Positions 53,917 through 64,000 of a stretch of DNA of 64,000 bases are shown piece by piece (the stretch's first letter is position 1; each line of letters begins with the position of its first letter). Location of the stretch: contig NZ_JACBZI010000001.1 in assembly GCF_013408145.1 (NCBI RefSeq), positions 806,001 through 870,000 of the forward strand, given 5' to 3'. The translations under genes and the position numbers were made by a program. This stretch comes from Nocardioides marinus (GTDB lineage: Bacteria; Actinomycetota; Actinomycetes; Propionibacteriales; Nocardioidaceae). The notes beneath the pieces were generated by a model, which worked only from the letters and a program-made list of their open reading frames with translations, was not told the DNA's origin and did not search any database.

Positions 53917-54252
53917 GTGGATGAAGTCGGACTGCCCGCTCTTCAAGCCTTCGTGTTCAGCGATCAGGACCTCGCGTGGGTCTGCGCCGAGGTGCTAACC
54001 GTGGTGATCCACGGAGAGGCTCTGGTGGAGACCCTGAATTTCGATGAGGTCGATGTCACCGTCGACCGGCCTCGCGACTCGGTGACCTTCGAAGGCGTCC
54101 TGTCTACGGACGACGACACGGTGACACTGCGGATTGCGCGTTTCGTAGACCTCGCAGGCTCCATCGCTGAACCCTGGACCGGCGCAGACCTCGCGAACTG
54201 GCACGAGAAGCGACGCCGACGGGTTTGGCCGATGCCGCCCGTAGGTGAATGA
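53917..54252 (+). CDS. Hypothetical protein, 111 residues, unknown family
   Basis: I do not recognise this gene. The protein starts VDEVGLPALQAFVFSDQDL and is acidic in the first two thirds (DEVDVTVDRPRDSVTFEGV, STDDDTVTLRI). It then ends with a basic stretch HEKRRRRVWPMPP. No membrane segment or signal peptide. Codon use includes more A/T-ending codons than neighbouring genes, a hint of foreign origin. It lies between repeat elements and the third DUF222-HNH gene. GTG 53908 is also in frame but falls within the -10 box. Confidence 0.6.
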   Translation: MDEVGLPALQAFVFSDQDLAWVCAEVLTVVIHGEALVETLNFDEVDVTVDRPRDSVTFEGVLSTDDDTVTLRIARFVDLAGSIAEPWTGADLANWHEKRRRRVWPMPPVGE

Positions 54253-54297
54253 GCATCCGCACATCGAGAGAAGCGGATCTTCGAGGGGCCCAGCGAC

Positions 54298-55569
54298 TCA
54301 GCATCTGAGGGTGAACTCGATCTGGTGGTCGGGCAGGACGCGTGTGTCGTAGCGGGGGTCGTGGGCGGTGCGGTGGTGGGTGGGGCACAGCAGCCGGCCG
54401 TTGGTCAGGTCGGTGGTGCCGCCGGTGGCCCAGGGTTGGTCGTGGTGGGCGTGGCAGAACCATGCCGCGATGCGGCAGCCGACCGCGGTGCAGCCGCGGT
54501 CACGGGTGGCGAGGGCGATGCGTTGGGCGCGGGTGAACAGCCGCTTCCTGCGGCCTTGGTCGAGGACCTCGCGTCTGCCACCGAGGACGACGGGGATGAT
54601 GCCGGCCTCGCAGGCCAGGCGGCGGGCGGTGTGGGCGGCGATCCGGTCACCGGTGTCCAGGGTGGCGGCCGCCAGCCCACCGGTCAGGGTCTCGAGGGTC
54701 ATGGTGACCACCACGGTCGCGCCGGTCGACATTTCCGGGACCTGGGAGCCGTCGAGACGTTCCAACAGCTCGCAGAGGGCGGCACCGAGCTCGACGGCGG
54801 AGGCGGCCTTGACCGGCTCCGGCCGCTCACCCTCCACCTGCTCGCGCGTCGCGGCAGGACTGGACGTCAGGGCGGGTTTGTCGTGGACGACCAGGGCCAG
54901 CAGCTGCTTGCGCAGCATCCCGGCGTGCAGCTCGGGGACGGTGAAGCGGCCGTGGACGCTGCCCTGCCCGTCGGGGGTCATGGTCAGCATCGTCTTCCGC
55001 GCGGCTGCGCGTTCCTCCGCCTCGAGTCGCGCGGCCTCGTGGGCGTCAGCGACGGCGGGGGCTACGACGTCGAGGACCCGGTCACCCAGCACGCGCAGGT
55101 CGCAGGCGTCGTGGTGCGCAGCGAGGTCGACCAGCCGCTGCTCGGCAGCAGCCCGCACAGTGACGGGGATGTCGGCGGGCAGGGCGTCGAGGGCGCGGGC
55201 GATGACCTCGGCCTGCTCGGTGTTCACCCGCCCGGCGGCGTACCCCTCCCGCAGCCGCTGATAGGTCTCCAACGCCGTCGCGAGGTGCACCGCACGCCGG
55301 GACGTCCTGACGGTGGTGCGGGTGGCTCGGGCCAGCCAGGTCGCGGTGGTGGCGGCGCCGGTGGCCTCCTCGACCCGTACCTGCGAGGCATGGGCCAGGA
55401 CGCGGTGCTTGAGCTCACCCAGACGTGCCTCGGCCGCAGCGATCTCCACCAACGAGGCCGCAGTTGCCGCCTGGTCGAGACCCAGCAGGGAGACCTCGTC
55501 GAGGTCGGTCAGCGCACCGGCGATGACCGCGACACCGCGGTCCATCTGGTGCTGCCCGAGCCCTTCCAT
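54298..55569 (-). CDS. DUF222 and HNH endonuclease domain protein, divergent third copy
   Basis: 423-residue relative of the DUF222-HNH pair but only distantly similar and without the palindromic-repeat linker. DUF222 part: AAEARLGELKHRVLAHASQVRVEEATGAATTATWLARATRTT and VNTEQAEVIARALDALPADIP. HNH: CTAVGCRIAAWFCHAHHDQPWATGGTTDLTNGRLLCPTHH, with the zinc cysteines and catalytic His present. ATG 55569 is used; an in-frame TTG 55579-55581 is possible. I find no SOS box upstream, unlike copies A and B. Convergent with the unknown 111-residue gene. Confidence 0.85.
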   Translation of the reverse strand: MEGLGQHQMDRGVAVIAGALTDLDEVSLLGLDQAATAASLVEIAAAEARLGELKHRVLAHASQVRVEEATGAATTATWLARATRTTVRTSRRAVHLATALETYQRLREGYAAGRVNTEQAEVIARALDALPADIPVTVRAAAEQRLVDLAAHHDACDLRVLGDRVLDVVAPAVADAHEAARLEAEERAAARKTMLTMTPDGQGSVHGRFTVPELHAGMLRKQLLALVVHDKPALTSSPAATREQVEGERPEPVKAASAVELGAALCELLERLDGSQVPEMSTGATVVVTMTLETLTGGLAAATLDTGDRIAAHTARRLACEAGIIPVVLGGRREVLDQGRRKRLFTRAQRIALATRDRGCTAVGCRIAAWFCHAHHDQPWATGGTTDLTNGRLLCPTHHRTAHDPRYDTRVLPDHQIEFTLRC

Positions 55570-55709
55570 GAGCTGACTCAACCAGGCAGCACCGACATTC
55601 CGAGACGCCCAGACTCCTTCTCCAGCAGGGCCCGGGGCATCGTGACCGGACCGTGACCAACGGGTGCGTGAACGCCGAGGTGTCGGTCCGGCGTGGTTGA
55701 GTTCGGCCC

Positions 55710-57002
55710 GTGTCGACGACCCAGGGACAGACCCAGACGCTGAGCCGCTCCCAGGCCCGCCGGGTCGCGCTGGCCGCCCAGGGCTTCCTCGACAAGCCGC
55801 ACGCCGAGCCGACGATGCGGACCTTCGACCGCACCCTGGCGCGCACCGGGGTGCTGCAGGTCGACTCGGTCAACGTGCTCCAGCGGGCGCACTACATGCC
55901 GCTCTACTCCCGGATGGGCCCCTACGACGCCGACCCGCGCACCGGCCTGTTGGCGCGGGCCGCTGAGAAGCGCCCTCGGCGGGTGGTGGAGTACTGGGCG
56001 CACGTCCAGGCGTTCATGCCCGTCGACCTGTGGCCGCTCATGCAGCACCGGATGGACTTCTACCGCGCCGCCCGAGGCAAGTGGTGGAAGGACGTCGAGG
56101 ACTCGATGATCGAGCGGGTCCGGGTCGCCGTGGCGGCGCAGCCCGGGCCGGTCACGGCGCGTGAGCTCGAGCAGGTCATCGGCTCAGGCGGGGCGCGCTC
56201 GAAGGAGCACTGGGGCTGGAACTGGTCCGAGGCACGCAAGACCCTCGACTACCTCTACCAGATCGGCGAGCTGGCCATCTCCGGTCGCACCTCGCAGTTC
56301 GAGGTCCGCTACGACCTGCCCGAGCGGGTCCTGCCCGCCCACGTCCTCGACCTCCCGGTGCCCGACCCGCAGGACGCCGTCACCGAGCTCGTACGCCGGG
56401 CCGCCCGCTCCCACGGGGTCGCCACGGCCTCCTGCCTGGCCGACTACTACCGCCTGCGCCAGCAGCACGACCCCAAGCGCCCCGAGCTGCCCAGCACCGC
56501 GGTCGCGATCGAGCGGCTCGTCGAGGCCGGCGAGCTCGAGCCGGTCCGGGTCGAGGGGTGGCGGCGCCAGGCCTACCTCCACCGCGACGCCCGGCTGCCG
56601 CGACGGGTGGGCGCCCGCACGCTGCTGAGCCCCTTCGACCCGGTGGTGTGGGAGCGCGAGCGCACCGAGCAGCTCTTCGACTTCCACTACCGCATCGAGA
56701 TCTACACGCCGCCGGAGAAGCGGGTGCACGGCTACTACGTGCTGCCCTTCCTGCTGGGGGAGGAGATCGTCGCGCGCGTCGACCTCAAGGCCGACCGGGC
56801 CACCGGCGACGGGGGCCTGCTCCGGGTCGCGGCCGCCTGGGCCGAGCCGGGTGCTCCGGGGTCGACAGCCGCCGAGCTGGCCGCCGAGCTGTGGCGCCTG
56901 GCCGGCTGGCTGGGGCTGGCGGGGATCACGGTCGCCCCCCGCGGCGACCTGGCTCCGGAGCTGGCCGCGGCCGTGCCCACATCCGGGTCGGCAGTCGGTT
57001 AG
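55710..57002 (+). CDS. YcaQ/AlkZ-type DNA glycosylase (winged-helix, crosslink repair)
   Basis: 430-residue HTH_42 family enzyme that unhooks interstrand crosslinks or removes bulky alkylated bases. Tandem winged helices fill the protein. The catalytic QxD motif is present as VLQVDSVN, Gln50 and Asp52, and FDPVVWERERTEQLFDFHYRIEIYTPPEKR is the conserved C-terminal segment. GTG 55710 follows TTGAGT by seven bases, a weak leaderless promoter. Its neighbour, a DUF222-HNH nuclease, is divergent, so two DNA-acting proteins share the 140-base gap. Substrate type is family inference. Confidence 0.85.
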   Translation: MSTTQGQTQTLSRSQARRVALAAQGFLDKPHAEPTMRTFDRTLARTGVLQVDSVNVLQRAHYMPLYSRMGPYDADPRTGLLARAAEKRPRRVVEYWAHVQAFMPVDLWPLMQHRMDFYRAARGKWWKDVEDSMIERVRVAVAAQPGPVTARELEQVIGSGGARSKEHWGWNWSEARKTLDYLYQIGELAISGRTSQFEVRYDLPERVLPAHVLDLPVPDPQDAVTELVRRAARSHGVATASCLADYYRLRQQHDPKRPELPSTAVAIERLVEAGELEPVRVEGWRRQAYLHRDARLPRRVGARTLLSPFDPVVWERERTEQLFDFHYRIEIYTPPEKRVHGYYVLPFLLGEEIVARVDLKADRATGDGGLLRVAAAWAEPGAPGSTAAELAAELWRLAGWLGLAGITVAPRGDLAPELAAAVPTSGSAVG

Positions 57003-57022
57003 GGATGGTTCACCCTGCTGGG

Positions 57023-57084
57023 TAGAGTGAGCGCGGCCCGGGGCACCTGTCCGGGACAGCCACCTTCAGAGGAGCAGCAACGCC
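57023..57084 (+). promoter_or_regulatory. secA promoter and leader
   Basis: TAGAGT (57023-57028) is a likely -10; the leader of about 50 bases carries the ribosome site GAGGAG (about 57069-57074), roughly ten bases before GTG 57085. Confidence 0.5.
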
Positions 57085-59820
<2,736 letters not shown>

Positions 59821-59835
59821 GCCGCCCTCGGCGGG

Positions 59836-60807
59836 TCAGCGCTGGACGGCGGGGCTGCGGCCCCGCCGCAGCGTGGTGACCGCCGCCAGCGTGAGGTCGG
59901 CCGCGGTGTGCAGCACCCGGGTGACCAGGGCGACGGCGGTCGCGGTGGCCAGCCCGACGGCCGGCGAGAGCAGCGCCACGAGCGTGACCTCGCGGGCGCC
60001 GACCCCCGCGGGGGCGACGACGACGGCCACCCCGACGACGTACGCCGCGGCGAAGCCGCCCGCGGCGATGGCGAGCAGCTCGGCCGCGTGCCCGGGTGTG
60101 GTCCCGGGGATCAGTGCCACCATCGCCCCGGCGTAGCAGGTCCAGGTCAGCGCCATCCGGGCCACCAGGACCGCCAGCGAGCCCCACGTCAGGCGCAGCG
60201 TGCCGGCGGAGCCGGCCACGAGGCTGCCCAGGCGCGCCACGACCGGCGGTGTGAGGGCGACGGCGCAGCCGAGCGCACCGACCAGACCGCCCCACCGCGG
60301 CAGCGGCAGCGTCGGCATCCCGGCTGCCAGCATCCCGAAGGCCAGCAGGCCCGCGGTGGCGACGTTGAGGCCGAGGAAGGCCAACGAGGTGCCGACGGTG
60401 ACCCGCACAGGGACGCCGAAGCCGCGCGCGAGGTCGGCGTGCGCACCCATCGACCAGACCGAGCCGGGGATGTACTTCCCGAGCTGACCGACGAAGAAGA
60501 CCCGGCGGCCGTCCTCGCGGGGCAGCCGGTGCCCGTAGCCGGCGAGGAGTCGCAGCCAGGCCCCGCAGGTGGTCAGCAGTCCGAGGAGCACCAGCCCGGC
60601 GGCGACCGCCAGGCCGGCCGGAGGGGTCGAGGAGAGTGCCCCGACCAGCTCGCGCCAGCTGCCCTGGAGGCCCCAGGCGGCGAAGGCGACGACGGCGACC
60701 AGGAACGCCGCCCGCAGCAGGTCGCGAGCCGGGACACCTGCCCACACCATGACCCTGAGGCTGCGGGGCGGCGGTGAACCCGGTGTGAGCGGACGGTGGC
60801 GTGCCAC
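59836..60807 (-). CDS. Flippase-like/LPG-synthase-type transmembrane protein (UPF0104)
   Basis: 323 residues, eight or so helices. VFFVGQLGKYIPGSVWSMGAHADLARGFGVPVRV is the hallmark of the UPF0104/AglD-like family related to the membrane half of lysylphosphatidylglycerol synthase; VVVAPAGVGAREVTLVALLSP is the second. May flip or modify a lipid; no substrate is known. GTG 60807 is assumed. Convergent with secA, 15 bases apart, and downstream of the LysM operon on the same strand. Confidence 0.8.
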   Translation of the reverse strand: MARHRPLTPGSPPPRSLRVMVWAGVPARDLLRAAFLVAVVAFAAWGLQGSWRELVGALSSTPPAGLAVAAGLVLLGLLTTCGAWLRLLAGYGHRLPREDGRRVFFVGQLGKYIPGSVWSMGAHADLARGFGVPVRVTVGTSLAFLGLNVATAGLLAFGMLAAGMPTLPLPRWGGLVGALGCAVALTPPVVARLGSLVAGSAGTLRLTWGSLAVLVARMALTWTCYAGAMVALIPGTTPGHAAELLAIAAGGFAAAYVVGVAVVVAPAGVGAREVTLVALLSPAVGLATATAVALVTRVLHTAADLTLAAVTTLRRGRSPAVQR

Positions 60808-60840
60808 GACCGATCTGGCGAACGGACCCTTCGAGTGGGG

Positions 60841-61374
60841 TCAGGCGAAGTCCAGCGCCGTGCAGACCCAGCCGCGCTCGGCCCGCTGCTCGAAGCGGAC
60901 CGCCAGCGCCCGCGAGCGGTGGCCGTGCCGCACGTGCACGGCGGCCTCGAGCACACCGGGGACAGGGTAGGTCGCGTGCAACGACTGCAGCCGGGCCCGG
61001 ACGGGGTGGGCCCGCTCGGGCTCGCGGTGGGTGGCCAGGGCCAGCAGGTGGGTACGGCGACGGAGGTCGGCGTACACCGTGGGGGAGAGCCACCGCACCA
61101 GCTGGGAGGACGGGCGCATCCCCGCCACGACCTCGAGGGCCGCCTGGACGATGTGCCGCGCCCAGCGCTCGGCCTCGCCACGGGCCCGCCGGTCGATCGG
61201 CACCACGCCGGCCGTGGGGGCCCCCGGGGGTGCCGGGTCCAGCGAGGGGTCGGGCGCCAGGTCGAGCACGGGGTCGACCACCGGGTCGGGAGAGACGTCG
61301 AGGGCCAGGGCCCCCTGGACCTCGGCGAAGGGGACCGACTCGAACGGGTGGGTGGCGAGAGGGCGGGCGGGCAT
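60841..61374 (-). CDS. Rv3235-like (DUF6459) protein
   Basis: 177 residues: a variable, Asp/Pro-rich N-terminus (about 1-70), then the conserved domain ERWARHIVQAALEVVAGMRPSSQLVRWLSPTVYADLRRR, HREPERAHPVRARLQSLHATYP and a C-terminal VHVRHGHRSRALAVRFEQRAERGWVCTALDF. The family is known only from actinobacteria, function unknown. The ATG overlaps the LysM-protein stop by one base (TGATG), so translation is coupled. Proximity to secA fits the mycobacterial order. Confidence 0.75.
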   Translation of the reverse strand: MPARPLATHPFESVPFAEVQGALALDVSPDPVVDPVLDLAPDPSLDPAPPGAPTAGVVPIDRRARGEAERWARHIVQAALEVVAGMRPSSQLVRWLSPTVYADLRRRTHLLALATHREPERAHPVRARLQSLHATYPVPGVLEAAVHVRHGHRSRALAVRFEQRAERGWVCTALDFA

Positions 61375-62039
61375 CAGGACTCCTGGGGGGACGGGGCGGG
61401 CATCGTCAGGGGCACGCCGGGGCGGACGAGGTCGGGGTCCGGGCCGACCAGGGCCCGGTTGGCGGCGTGGATGCGCGGCCAGAAGGCCGCCACGTCGGGG
61501 ACCGACGCGGCCCGGCCCGTGCGGCGCAGCAGCTCGGCCTCGGCGATGCGCCACAGCGAGTCGCCGGGGCGGACCACCACGACACGGTCGGCCGGCGCGG
61601 GCGCGGGCGCGGGCGCGGGGGCGGAGGACGCCGAGGGCGCCGCGGGAGCCGACGGCGTCGCGGCGGCGGCGGGGCGCTCCCGCTCGAGGCTGCCGGGGGT
61701 GGCGCCTGCGGGGGTGAGCGCCAGCCCACCGGCCAGGCCGCCGGCGACCGCGAACCCACAGGCCCGCAGCAGGAGCCGGCGCACGGGCGCCGGGACACCC
61801 GCCCGGGGGACGGGTGCCCGGCGCGCCACCTGCACGCACACGACGCCGGCGACGGCGCTGGCCCAGCACGCGGCCAGGACCAGGGCAGCGGCGGCCACGG
61901 CGACCAGCCAGGTCTCCAGGTCGGCGTCGCCGGCGACGCGCAGGTCGGCGGCGACGCCGCGGCAGACCAGGGCGCCGGCCGCGGTGACGCCGCCCCACAC
62001 GCCGAGGCAGCGGGGGACGGTGGGCCCGAGAGAGATCAT
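61374..62039 (-). CDS. LysM-domain membrane protein
   Basis: 221 residues. Two or three hydrophobic helices in the first 110 residues, then an Ala/Pro-rich spacer (repeats of APAPAP), then one LysM domain VVVRPGDSLWRIAEAELLRR extending to VRPGVPLTMP, which would bind peptidoglycan outside the cell. The ATG at 62039 is chosen for AAGG nine bases upstream; a TTG at 62075 would add 12 residues. A consensus promoter lies just upstream at 62112-62084. Together with the DUF6459 gene it forms a short operon of unknown role. Confidence 0.78.
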   Translation of the reverse strand: MISLGPTVPRCLGVWGGVTAAGALVCRGVAADLRVAGDADLETWLVAVAAAALVLAACWASAVAGVVCVQVARRAPVPRAGVPAPVRRLLLRACGFAVAGGLAGGLALTPAGATPGSLERERPAAAATPSAPAAPSASSAPAPAPAPAPADRVVVVRPGDSLWRIAEAELLRRTGRAASVPDVAAFWPRIHAANRALVGPDPDLVRPGVPLTMPAPSPQES

Positions 62040-62083
62040 CCGAGAGAACCTTGCGTTTGCGTCCGTTTGCTTCAAGTAAAGCC

Positions 62084-62112
62084 AGTGAACGCCCGATTGA
62101 GAGCGTTGTCAA
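62084..62112 (-). promoter_or_regulatory. Promoter of the LysM operon
   Basis: On the minus strand TTGACA (62112-62107), 17 bases, then TTCACT (62089-62084). The -35 is a perfect consensus. One of the best sigma-70-type promoters in the window. Confidence 0.65.
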
Positions 62113-62187
62113 TCAGGTGCGGGATGCGCTGTGGACGACGCGCCGCCTCCCGGTTTGCCGTCGTGCCGCACGGGGGAGGCGATCGGC

Positions 62188-62733
62188 ATGGCGTGGGAGG
62201 AGCAGGTCTTCTCGCTGCTCGAGGACCTCGAGCAGCAGGCCGAGGCGCTGTACGCGGCCGAGCGCGGCCCGGAGCTGGCCGACCGTGCCCGCGCGGAGTA
62301 CGCCTCGGTCACGCTGGCCGCGCGCCTGGCCGCCGGGGTGGGGGAGCCGATCGCCCTGGAGGTGCGCGGCGTGGGTCGGCTGGTCGGCGTGCTGGACCGG
62401 GTGTCGGCCGGGTGGCTACGGCTGCAGGTCGCGGGTCAGGAGTGGGTCGTGCGCACCAGCGCCGTGGTCGAGGTGCGGGGCGCCTCCCCGCGCGCGGTCC
62501 CCGAGGTCGCGTGGTCGGTCGCGGACCGGGTGGGGGTCGGGTCGGCGCTGCGCCGCCTCGCCGACGAGGCCCTGCCGTGCTGGTGGCACCGGCTCGACGG
62601 CGCGCGCACGGAGGGCGTCCCCGTCCGGGCGGGGGCCGACTTCGTCGAGCTGCGCTCAGGGGCGTCGGGGGAGAGCGTGCTGGTGGCGCTGGACGCGCTG
62701 GTCGCGGTCTGTCAGGTGGCGTCGAGGTCGTAG
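62188..62733 (+). CDS. Conserved hypothetical protein, 181 residues
   Basis: Unknown function, soluble. N-terminal helix MAWEEQVFSLLEDLEQQAEALYAAERGPELADRARAE, then beta-rich segments around ALEVRGVGRLVGVLDRVSAGWLRLQV and EWVVRTSAVVEVRG, and a C-terminal AGADFVELRSG. No signal peptide or catalytic motif stands out. ATG 62188 is preferred to GTG 62131 because GGGGGAGG lies eight bases upstream. Its last 22 bases overlap the convergent tatB gene. It is divergent from the LysM operon. Confidence 0.65.
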   Translation: MAWEEQVFSLLEDLEQQAEALYAAERGPELADRARAEYASVTLAARLAAGVGEPIALEVRGVGRLVGVLDRVSAGWLRLQVAGQEWVVRTSAVVEVRGASPRAVPEVAWSVADRVGVGSALRRLADEALPCWWHRLDGARTEGVPVRAGADFVELRSGASGESVLVALDALVAVCQVASRS

Positions 62734-63068
62734 GGCGGGACCTCGCCCTCGTCCAACGGTCGCTGCTTGCGACGGCCGCGGCGCGAGGAGCGGTCGTCGT
62801 CGTCCTCGTCGTCGTTCTCGGCGTCGTTCATCGCCTCGATGATGTGCTTGCGCACCACCGTGCGGGGGTCGAGGTCGCGCAGCTCGAGGTCGGCGTACTC
62901 CGGGCCGAGCTCGTTGCGCAGCTCGTCCCGGGCCTGGTGGGCGAAGCGACGGGCGACCTTGATCCACTGACCGGCCTGCTTGGCCAGCACGGGGATCCGC
63001 TCGGGCCCGAAGACCAGCACGGCCACGAACGCGATGACCGCCAGCTCCGAGAGCCCGACTCCCCACAC
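62712..63068 (-). CDS. tatB: Sec-independent translocase protein TatB
   Basis: 118-residue part of the twin-arginine protein export system. One N-terminal helix GLSELAVIAFVAVLVFGPERIPVLAKQAG with the FGPERIP turn and the Glu near the start typical of TatB over TatA. It then has an amphipathic helix and a long acidic/basic tail (ENDDEDDDDRSSRRGRRK). Starts at GTG 63068, seven bases after TAGGAT (complement of 63076-63081), which overlaps the mrp stop codon. Convergent and overlapping with the hypothetical gene. Confidence 0.88.
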   Translation of the reverse strand: MWGVGLSELAVIAFVAVLVFGPERIPVLAKQAGQWIKVARRFAHQARDELRNELGPEYADLELRDLDPRTVVRKHIIEAMNDAENDDEDDDDRSSRRGRRKQRPLDEGEVPPYDLDAT

Positions 63069-63081
63069 GGTCGAGATCCTA
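63069..63081 (-). promoter_or_regulatory. tatB -10 overlapping the mrp stop codon
   Basis: TAGGAT on the minus strand (63081-63076) contains the mrp TAG stop; seven bases to GTG 63068. Confidence 0.5.
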
Positions 63082-64000
63082 GAGCTTGTTGGCCGGGGTG
63101 AGCCCGAGCTGCATGCCCGCCAGGCCGCGGCCGCGCCCGGCGAGACGTTGGGCGATGTCGCGCAGGATCGCCGCGGCGGGGGCCGTGGGGTCGGACTCCA
63201 CGATCGGCTTGCCGGCGTCCCCGCCCTCGCGCAGGGAGGTGTCCAGCGGGACCTGGCCGAGCACCGGGACGTCGTACCCGAAGCGGGAGGAGAGGGTCTC
63301 GGCGACCCGCTGCCCGCCGCCGGAGCCGAAGACCTCGAGCCGGTGCTCGCGACCCTCCTCGGTGCAGTGCGGGCAGGGGAGGTAGCTCATGTTCTCGACG
63401 ACGCCGACGACCCGCTGGTGCATCATCGAGGCCATCGTGCCGGCGCGCTCGGCGACCTCGGCGGCCGCCTCCTGCGGGGTCGTGACCACGACGACCTCGG
63501 CGCCGGGCAGGTGCTGGCCCAGGGAGATCGCGATGTCGCCGGTGCCCGGCGGCAGGTCGAGCAGCAGCACGTCGAGGTCGCCCCAGTAGACGTCGGCGAG
63601 CATCTGGACCAGCGCCCGGTCGAGCATCGGGCCGCGCCAGGCGACGACCTGGTCGCGACGCGGCTTGAGCATGCCGATGGAGATGACCGAGACGCCGGAG
63701 GCCGTGGGGACGGGCATGATCAGGTCGTCGACCTGCGTCGGGCGGGAGTCGGCCACGCCGAGCATGGCGGGCACCGAGTGGCCGTAGATGTCGGCGTCCA
63801 CGACACCGACCTTGAGCCCCTGCGCGGCCATGCCGAGGGCCAGGTTGACCGTGACCGAGGACTTGCCCACGCCGCCCTTGCCGGAGGCGATCGCGAAGAC
63901 CTTGGTCAGCGAGCCGGGCTGGGCGAAGGGGATCTCGCGCTGCGCCTTGCCGTCGCTGAGGATCTCCTTGAGCCCGGCCCGCTGCTCGTCGGTCATCACC
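63079..64000 (-). CDS. mrp: Mrp/ApbC family P-loop iron-sulfur carrier (N-terminus beyond window)
   Basis: ATPase of the Mrp/NBP35 family that carries or inserts [4Fe-4S] clusters. The visible 307 codons hold the deviant Walker A FAIASGKGGVGKSSVTVN, VVDADIYGHSVP, LLDLPPGTGDIAISL and the cluster CxxC in YLPCPHC. Full-length relatives carry an N-terminal MIP18-like domain of about 80 residues, which would lie past base 64000; the frame is open there. It precedes tatB on the same strand by ten bases. Confidence 0.9.
   Translation of the reverse strand, partial: VMTDEQRAGLKEILSDGKAQREIPFAQPGSLTKVFAIASGKGGVGKSSVTVNLALGMAAQGLKVGVVDADIYGHSVPAMLGVADSRPTQVDDLIMPVPTASGVSVISIGMLKPRRDQVVAWRGPMLDRALVQMLADVYWGDLDVLLLDLPPGTGDIAISLGQHLPGAEVVVVTTPQEAAAEVAERAGTMASMMHQRVVGVVENMSYLPCPHCTEEGREHRLEVFGSGGGQRVAETLSSRFGYDVPVLGQVPLDTSLREGGDAGKPIVESDPTAPAAAILRDIAQRLAGRGRGLAGMQLGLTPANKL

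Overview
The window looks like a chromosomal backbone segment of a high-GC actinobacterium, most likely Nocardioides or a close Nocardioidaceae relative. Support comes from very GC-rich codon use, many GTG starts, and actinobacterial marker genes (whiB2, mtrA-mtrB-lpqB, the acyl-CoA carboxylase epsilon subunit, coenzyme F420 genes, DUF3499, DUF5719). The gene order is also collinear, from memory, with Mycobacterium tuberculosis Rv3281 down to Rv3240c. The genus call is an inference; the phylum call is firm.

Layout: 0-8 kb holds a cut-off glycosyltransferase, the acyl-CoA carboxylase pair accE/accD5 with divergent birA, a PH-domain protein, an adenylate cyclase, a receiver-less winged-helix regulator and purK-purE. 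8-15 kb holds a membrane acyltransferase-like protein, dps, a SigB/SigF-type sigma factor, a crotonase, a thioesterase and two LytR-CpsA-Psr (LCP) proteins. 15-17 kb is the first DUF222-HNH gene with its repeats. 17-27.5 kb is a galactofuranan cluster: two glycosyltransferases, glf, glfT2, an ABC exporter (wzm/wzt) and a peptidoglycan amidase. 27.5-40.4 kb returns to the backbone: TIGR03089, manC, DUF3105, cofE, cofD, whiB2, a large glycosyltransferase, DUF5719, a degenerate metallopeptidase, DUF3499, phosphomannomutase, a Trm112-like protein and an SIS protein. 40.4-45.2 kb is an accessory patch (kinase, second DUF222-HNH copy in inverse orientation, acyltransferase, DUF808). 45.3-53.6 kb is ahcY, mtrA-mtrB-lpqB, comFC, hpf and a LuxR-type response regulator. 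53.6-55.6 kb is a repeat-rich islet with an unknown gene and a third DUF222-HNH gene. 55.7-64 kb is a YcaQ-type glycosylase, secA, a flippase-like protein, a LysM operon, tatB and mrp (cut off by the window end).

How the genes work together: manC and phosphomannomutase supply GDP-mannose. Glf supplies UDP-galactofuranose for the GlfT-type enzymes, Wzm/Wzt would export the lipid-linked galactan, and LCP proteins would attach glycopolymers to peptidoglycan. The amidase, the LysM protein and MtrAB-LpqB act on or sense the wall. SecA and TatB serve export. Dps, the SigF-type factor and HPF form a stress/dormancy theme.

Two sequence-level themes run through the window. First, about twenty genes appear leaderless: a TANNNT-like -10 hexamer ends 6-8 bases before the start codon, and several divergent pairs put two such boxes back to back, in one case overlapping. 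Second, a short palindromic repeat (starting GGTGGTCGAG and ending TCGAGACC) occurs between genes and, in frame, inside two near-identical SOS-boxed DUF222-HNH genes. Those genes form an inverted repeat of about 1.8 kb around the 24-kb galactan/mannose/F420 region.
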